A DNA stretch of 64,000 nucleotides from JAHEEM01 sp036396795 (GTDB lineage: Bacteria; Pseudomonadota; Gammaproteobacteria; Steroidobacterales; Rariloculaceae), in contig DASWKF010000097.1 in assembly GCA_036396795.1 (NCBI GenBank), forward strand, positions 62,001-126,000, read 5' to 3'. The notes below the pieces were generated by a model, which saw nothing but the letters and a program-made list of their open reading frames with translations, was not told the origin of the DNA and searched no databases. The position numbers were made by a program, and so were the translations under genes. Positions 61,224-64,000 of the stretch are shown here, in pieces (the stretch's first letter is position 1; each line of letters starts with the position of its first letter).

Positions 61224-61688
61224 TCAGCTTCCGCCTTCGAACCCCTGTTGCCGCCAAGCTTCATAGAGCACGACGGCCGCGGCATTGGCGAGATTCAGGC
61301 TGCGGTTTCCCGGCCGCATCGGCAGTCTCAGGATCGCCGATCGCGGCATTGATTCCAGCACTTCGCTCGGCAGCCCGCGGGTCTCCGGGCCCATCAAGAA
61401 CGCGTCCCCTGCGGCAAACCGCTCCTCGTGGAGGAACCTGTCTCCCTTGGTGCTCAGCGCGAACACGCGCAGCGCGCCGATCCGCTCCAAACAGCTCACC
61501 AAATCCTCATGCTGCGACACCGAAGCCAGCTCCCGGTAGTCCAGGCCGGCGCGCCGCAGGCGGGGTTCGTCCATCGTGAAGCCGAGCGGCCTGACCAGAT
61601 GCAGGCTCGCCCCGACGTTGGCGCAAAGACGGATGATGTTGCCGGTGTTCGGCGGAATCTCGGGCTCATACAGGATCAGCGAGAACAC
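61224..61688 (-). CDS. trmL: tRNA (cytidine(34)-2'-O)-methyltransferase TrmL
   Basis: SPOUT methyltransferase that modifies the wobble base of tRNA-Leu. 154 residues beginning FSLILYEPEIPPNTGNIIRLCAN, with LVRPLGFTMDEPRLRRAGLDY and the knot motifs FLMGPETRGLP and LRLPMRPGNRSLNLANAAAVV. The length is exact for the family. Divergent from the pyrD gene (start 138 bases away). Confidence 0.95.
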   Translation of the reverse strand: MFSLILYEPEIPPNTGNIIRLCANVGASLHLVRPLGFTMDEPRLRRAGLDYRELASVSQHEDLVSCLERIGALRVFALSTKGDRFLHEERFAAGDAFLMGPETRGLPSEVLESMPRSAILRLPMRPGNRSLNLANAAAVVLYEAWRQQGFEGGS

Positions 61689-61825
61689 ACCGGGCTCCAG
61701 CGGTGAAACAACCGGCGCATCATGTTAGCACCCGCGATCGAAGCATCGCCGCCCGTGCTCGAGAGCTATGGCTCTCGAGTCGGCCGTCCGACATAATGAA
61801 GCGGCGCAATGCCGATCCCTTGGAC

Positions 61826-62758
61826 ATGACCGACCCTCTCGCAGTCAGCTTTTGCGGACTGGACTTGAGCTCTCCCGTCATTCTGCTCTCCGGCTGCGTG
61901 GGCTTCGGCGAGGAATACACGCGCGTCGACGGCTTCAGCAACCGCGACGCCGGTGCCGTCGTGCTCAAAGGCGCCTACCTGAAACCGCGCCTGGGCAACC
62001 GGCCGCATCGAATCTGGGAAACGCCGGCCGGCATGCTAAACGCGATCGGCCTGCAAAATCCAGGCGTCGACGCGATCGTCGACGAGATCTTACCGAACTT
62101 GGATTTCTCCGAGACTCGATTTTTCGCCAACGTCTGCGGTTCGACGATCGAGGAGTACGCCGAGGTCACGCGACGCTTCGACGACTCCGCGATCGACGCC
62201 ATGGAGATCAACATCTCTTGCCCCAACGTCAAGCAGGGCGGCGTCGAGTTCGGCAACAACCCTGAGATGTCGGGCAGGGTCGTTGCAGCGTGCAGGTCCG
62301 TCACGACCAAGCCCTTGATCGCCAAGCTGTCGCCGAACCAAACCGATATCGCGGCCAACGCCAGAGCCTGCATGGACGCGGGGGCGGATGCGCTCTCCGT
62401 GATCAATACCGTCATGGGCATGGCGATCGATACGGAATCCCGCCGACCCATCCTTGGCAACGGCAGCGGCGGCGTGTCCGGACCGGCGATACGTCCGATC
62501 GCGCTATACAAGGTTCACGAGGTATACCGGGAGGCCGGCCCGCGCGGCATCCCGATCATCGGTCAGGGCGGCATCGTTACCGCCAACGACGCGATCGAGT
62601 TCCTGCTCGCCGGCGCGACGGCGGTCGGCGTGGGCACCGCGCTCTTCTACGATCCGCTCGCCGCGAAAAAGATCAACGCGGGCATTGCCGACTATCTACG
62701 TCGGCACTCGCTCGGCTCAATCGTCGAGCTCGTCGGGCAATTGCGGTCACCCGACTGA
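61826..62758 (+). CDS. pyrD: Dihydroorotate dehydrogenase, class 1B catalytic subunit-like
   Basis: Oxidises dihydroorotate to orotate. 310 residues from the ATG at 61826; an upstream in-frame ATG at 61796 gives 320. Class 1B features: PVILLSGCVGFGEEYTRV at the N terminus, GLQNPGVDAI, active-site INISCPNVKQGGVEFGN, KLSPNQTDI, GGVSGPAIRPIALY and GQGGIVTANDAIE. Class 1B enzymes use NAD+ through PyrK (a [2Fe-2S] flavin reductase), which is not in the window. The class 2 enzyme with quinone as acceptor is the usual gammaproteobacterial form. Confidence 0.9.
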   Translation: MTDPLAVSFCGLDLSSPVILLSGCVGFGEEYTRVDGFSNRDAGAVVLKGAYLKPRLGNRPHRIWETPAGMLNAIGLQNPGVDAIVDEILPNLDFSETRFFANVCGSTIEEYAEVTRRFDDSAIDAMEINISCPNVKQGGVEFGNNPEMSGRVVAACRSVTTKPLIAKLSPNQTDIAANARACMDAGADALSVINTVMGMAIDTESRRPILGNGSGGVSGPAIRPIALYKVHEVYREAGPRGIPIIGQGGIVTANDAIEFLLAGATAVGVGTALFYDPLAAKKINAGIADYLRRHSLGSIVELVGQLRSPD

Positions 62759-62763
62759 GCGCA

Positions 62764-63798
62764 TCAGCGCAGGTGCAACTCCAGGACGTCGCGATCGCGG
62801 ACCAGGTGCTCAGGCCCGACCTGTTGCCCGTCGAAGACTCCGCTACCCCAGGCGCGCGCGTACTTCAGAGATCCGGCGAAGTCCTTGTGCACGAGCCGCG
62901 CGACGTCGAGCACGCTCGCGCCGCTGCGCAACGTGAAGGGTCTGGCCATTTCCGCCTGCTTACCCGGCGTCTTCGTATAAACCCGCAGGAGCTTCAAACC
63001 CTCGAAGAGCAGTCGCCCGATTCGATCCAGCCCCGCTCTCGTGGGCACCGACGCGGCGGTCGCTGGGAAGCTCACCCCCGCAAGCTCGCGTAGCGCGTCG
63101 ATCGCGTCCGGATCGGGGTCGAGATCGGTCTTGTTGCCGACCAGCAAGGTAGGCAGATAGATCCTAAAAGGGTCGAGCGCCTCCTCATCGGCCTGGGTGC
63201 CCGGCGGCTCCAGCGTCGCGAAACCAGGCCAGGCAGCCGTCAGACTCACACGTTTCTCGTCGAGCTTGGCGAGGATCGCGCCTACGTGGTCCGTGCAGGC
63301 TGGATCGGAGATGTCGACGACGAGCAAGGCGGCATCGGCCGGCTGCAGCGCGTTGCCGTACCAGCTCTCGATGAAATCGGCATTCACCGGAGGCAGGTCG
63401 ACGAGCTGTAGATAGATATCCTCGTACGGCAGCATGCCCGGCAACGGCTCGTGCGTCGTGTAGGGATACGGACCGATCTCGGCTTTGGAGCCGGTCAATG
63501 CCGCGTGCAGGCTCGACTTCCCGGCATTGGTCGGGCCGATCAACGCGATCTGCGCGGCACCTTCCGGCCGGATCGAGTGGACGGGTCCGCCGCGGCTCGC
63601 GGCTTTTCTGGGGCTCGCGATCTCATCGGACAACTGCTTGATGCGGCTCTTGATATCCGCCTGCAGATGCTCGGTGCCCTTGTGCTTGGGGATCGTTCGC
63701 AGCATTTCCTTGAGACAGCTGAGACGATCCCGCTCGTCGCGGGCTTCGCGGAAGGCCTGCTCGGCCTTCTTGTACTCCGGACTTAAGTTGGCTGGCAT
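62764..63798 (-). CDS. TGS domain-containing GTPase (Obg/DRG-like)
   Basis: 344 residues. N-terminal helical region (about 1-65), G1 GPTNAGKSSLH, G3 region LVDLPPVNADFI with Pro in place of the usual G, G4 NKTD, and a C-terminal TGS domain (about 275-343) with YTKTPGK and LDVARLVHKDF-like strands. This belongs to the TRAFAC GTPases that often bind ribosomes. Convergent with pyrD, five bases apart. Real partners unknown. Confidence 0.88.
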   Translation of the reverse strand: MPANLSPEYKKAEQAFREARDERDRLSCLKEMLRTIPKHKGTEHLQADIKSRIKQLSDEIASPRKAASRGGPVHSIRPEGAAQIALIGPTNAGKSSLHAALTGSKAEIGPYPYTTHEPLPGMLPYEDIYLQLVDLPPVNADFIESWYGNALQPADAALLVVDISDPACTDHVGAILAKLDEKRVSLTAAWPGFATLEPPGTQADEEALDPFRIYLPTLLVGNKTDLDPDPDAIDALRELAGVSFPATAASVPTRAGLDRIGRLLFEGLKLLRVYTKTPGKQAEMARPFTLRSGASVLDVARLVHKDFAGSLKYARAWGSGVFDGQQVGPEHLVRDRDVLELHLR

Positions 63799-63904
63799 CG
63801 ATTACCTTTGGAAGTATTATGCATGACTGCAATGGCGGCCGACTTGCCCGGCGGCGGCTACTCGTGTATCAGGTCACCGTGGAATTCCACCGGGCCGACG
63901 CGAT

Positions 63905-64000
63905 TTGAACATCCACCCGACAGCGATTGTGTCCGACGGTGCGGAGGTATCCGCGCAGGCAACGGTTGGGCCCTACAGCGTGATCGCGGGAAAAGTCAGA
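63905..64000 (+). CDS. LpxA-like acyltransferase N-terminus (3' end outside window)
   Basis: Only 32 codons are present, beginning with a TTG at 63905 and reading NIHPTAIVSDGAEVS followed by ATVGPYSVIAGKV. This hexapeptide pattern is the N terminus of a left-handed beta-helix acyltransferase such as LpxA (UDP-GlcNAc acyltransferase). The start is chosen because the frame has no ATG upstream before a TGA at 63824. The 106-base gap before it shows no other gene. Confidence 0.6.
   Translation, partial: MNIHPTAIVSDGAEVSAQATVGPYSVIAGKVR

Overview
The window is 64 kb of gene-dense, GC-rich chromosome from a gammaproteobacterium, probably uncultured and near the Steroidobacterales / Xanthomonadales / Woeseiales side of the class. 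This placement rests on gene order and families: pilNOPQ-aroKB, dapF-DUF484-xerC-hslVU-DUF971-ubiE-ubiJ-ubiB, algZ/algR next to hemX-hemY, yibN-secB-gpsA, ubiK-comM and a tesA/ybbA divergent pair. No rRNA, CRISPR array, prophage or intact mobile element was seen. Coding density is very high and many genes overlap by 1-4 bases (ATGA junctions), so most transcription units are translationally coupled.

Layout. 1-5.9 kb: 3' part of the type IV pilus assembly operon (pilN partial, pilO, pilP, pilQ), followed by a 626-residue Ig-like lipoprotein in the slot where aroK normally follows pilQ; a strong terminator closes it. 5.9-10.8 kb: aroK-aroB-dgt, pyrF and a DUF445 membrane protein. 10.8-20 kb: tesA-fadD (minus) divergent from an orphan ybbA ATPase, a D-2-hydroxyacid dehydrogenase, a YcgN protein, ppc and an ABC exporter half-transporter. 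20.1-28.8 kb: a complete trpEGDCFBA operon behind a leader peptide with tandem Trp codons and a perfect 12-bp attenuator, continuing into DUF2007, EEP-family and CinA-like genes. 28.9-36.6 kb (minus): dapF-DUF484-xerC and hslV-hslU-DUF971-ubiE-ubiJ-ubiB. 36.7-46.3 kb: ubiD, an orphan ParA ATPase, hemX-hemY, a LytTR two-component pair, a DUF4124 protein, ubiK, comM and cytochrome c5.

46.3-56.6 kb is the accessory-looking part: a DUF5916 outer-membrane protein, a DUF6502-DUF5666 gene pair with a possibly leaderless promoter, a transposase C-terminal remnant with an IS-like end, tRNA-Arg(CCG), and a run of small minus-strand genes (PaaI-like thioesterase, RRM protein, DUF6174, DUF3012, parvulin, DUF938, GFA, GGDEF). 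56.6-64 kb: ctpA-type protease and EnvC (minus), yibN-secB-gpsA, trmL, a class 1B dihydroorotate dehydrogenase without a visible PyrK partner, a TGS-domain GTPase and the first codons of a left-handed beta-helix acyltransferase (LpxA-like).

Functionally the window covers pili, aromatic amino acid supply (shikimate kinase and dehydroquinate synthase, then the whole tryptophan branch), pyrimidine synthesis (pyrF, pyrD), ubiquinone (ubiB, ubiJ, ubiE, ubiD, ubiK), protein quality control (HslUV, SecB, PpiC, Ctp) and cell division (XerC, EnvC). The strongest regulatory signal is the trp attenuator. The least described pieces are the Ig-like lipoprotein in the pil/aro junction and the DUF6502-DUF5666 pair. 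All assignments come from reading motifs and gene order; no database search was run.
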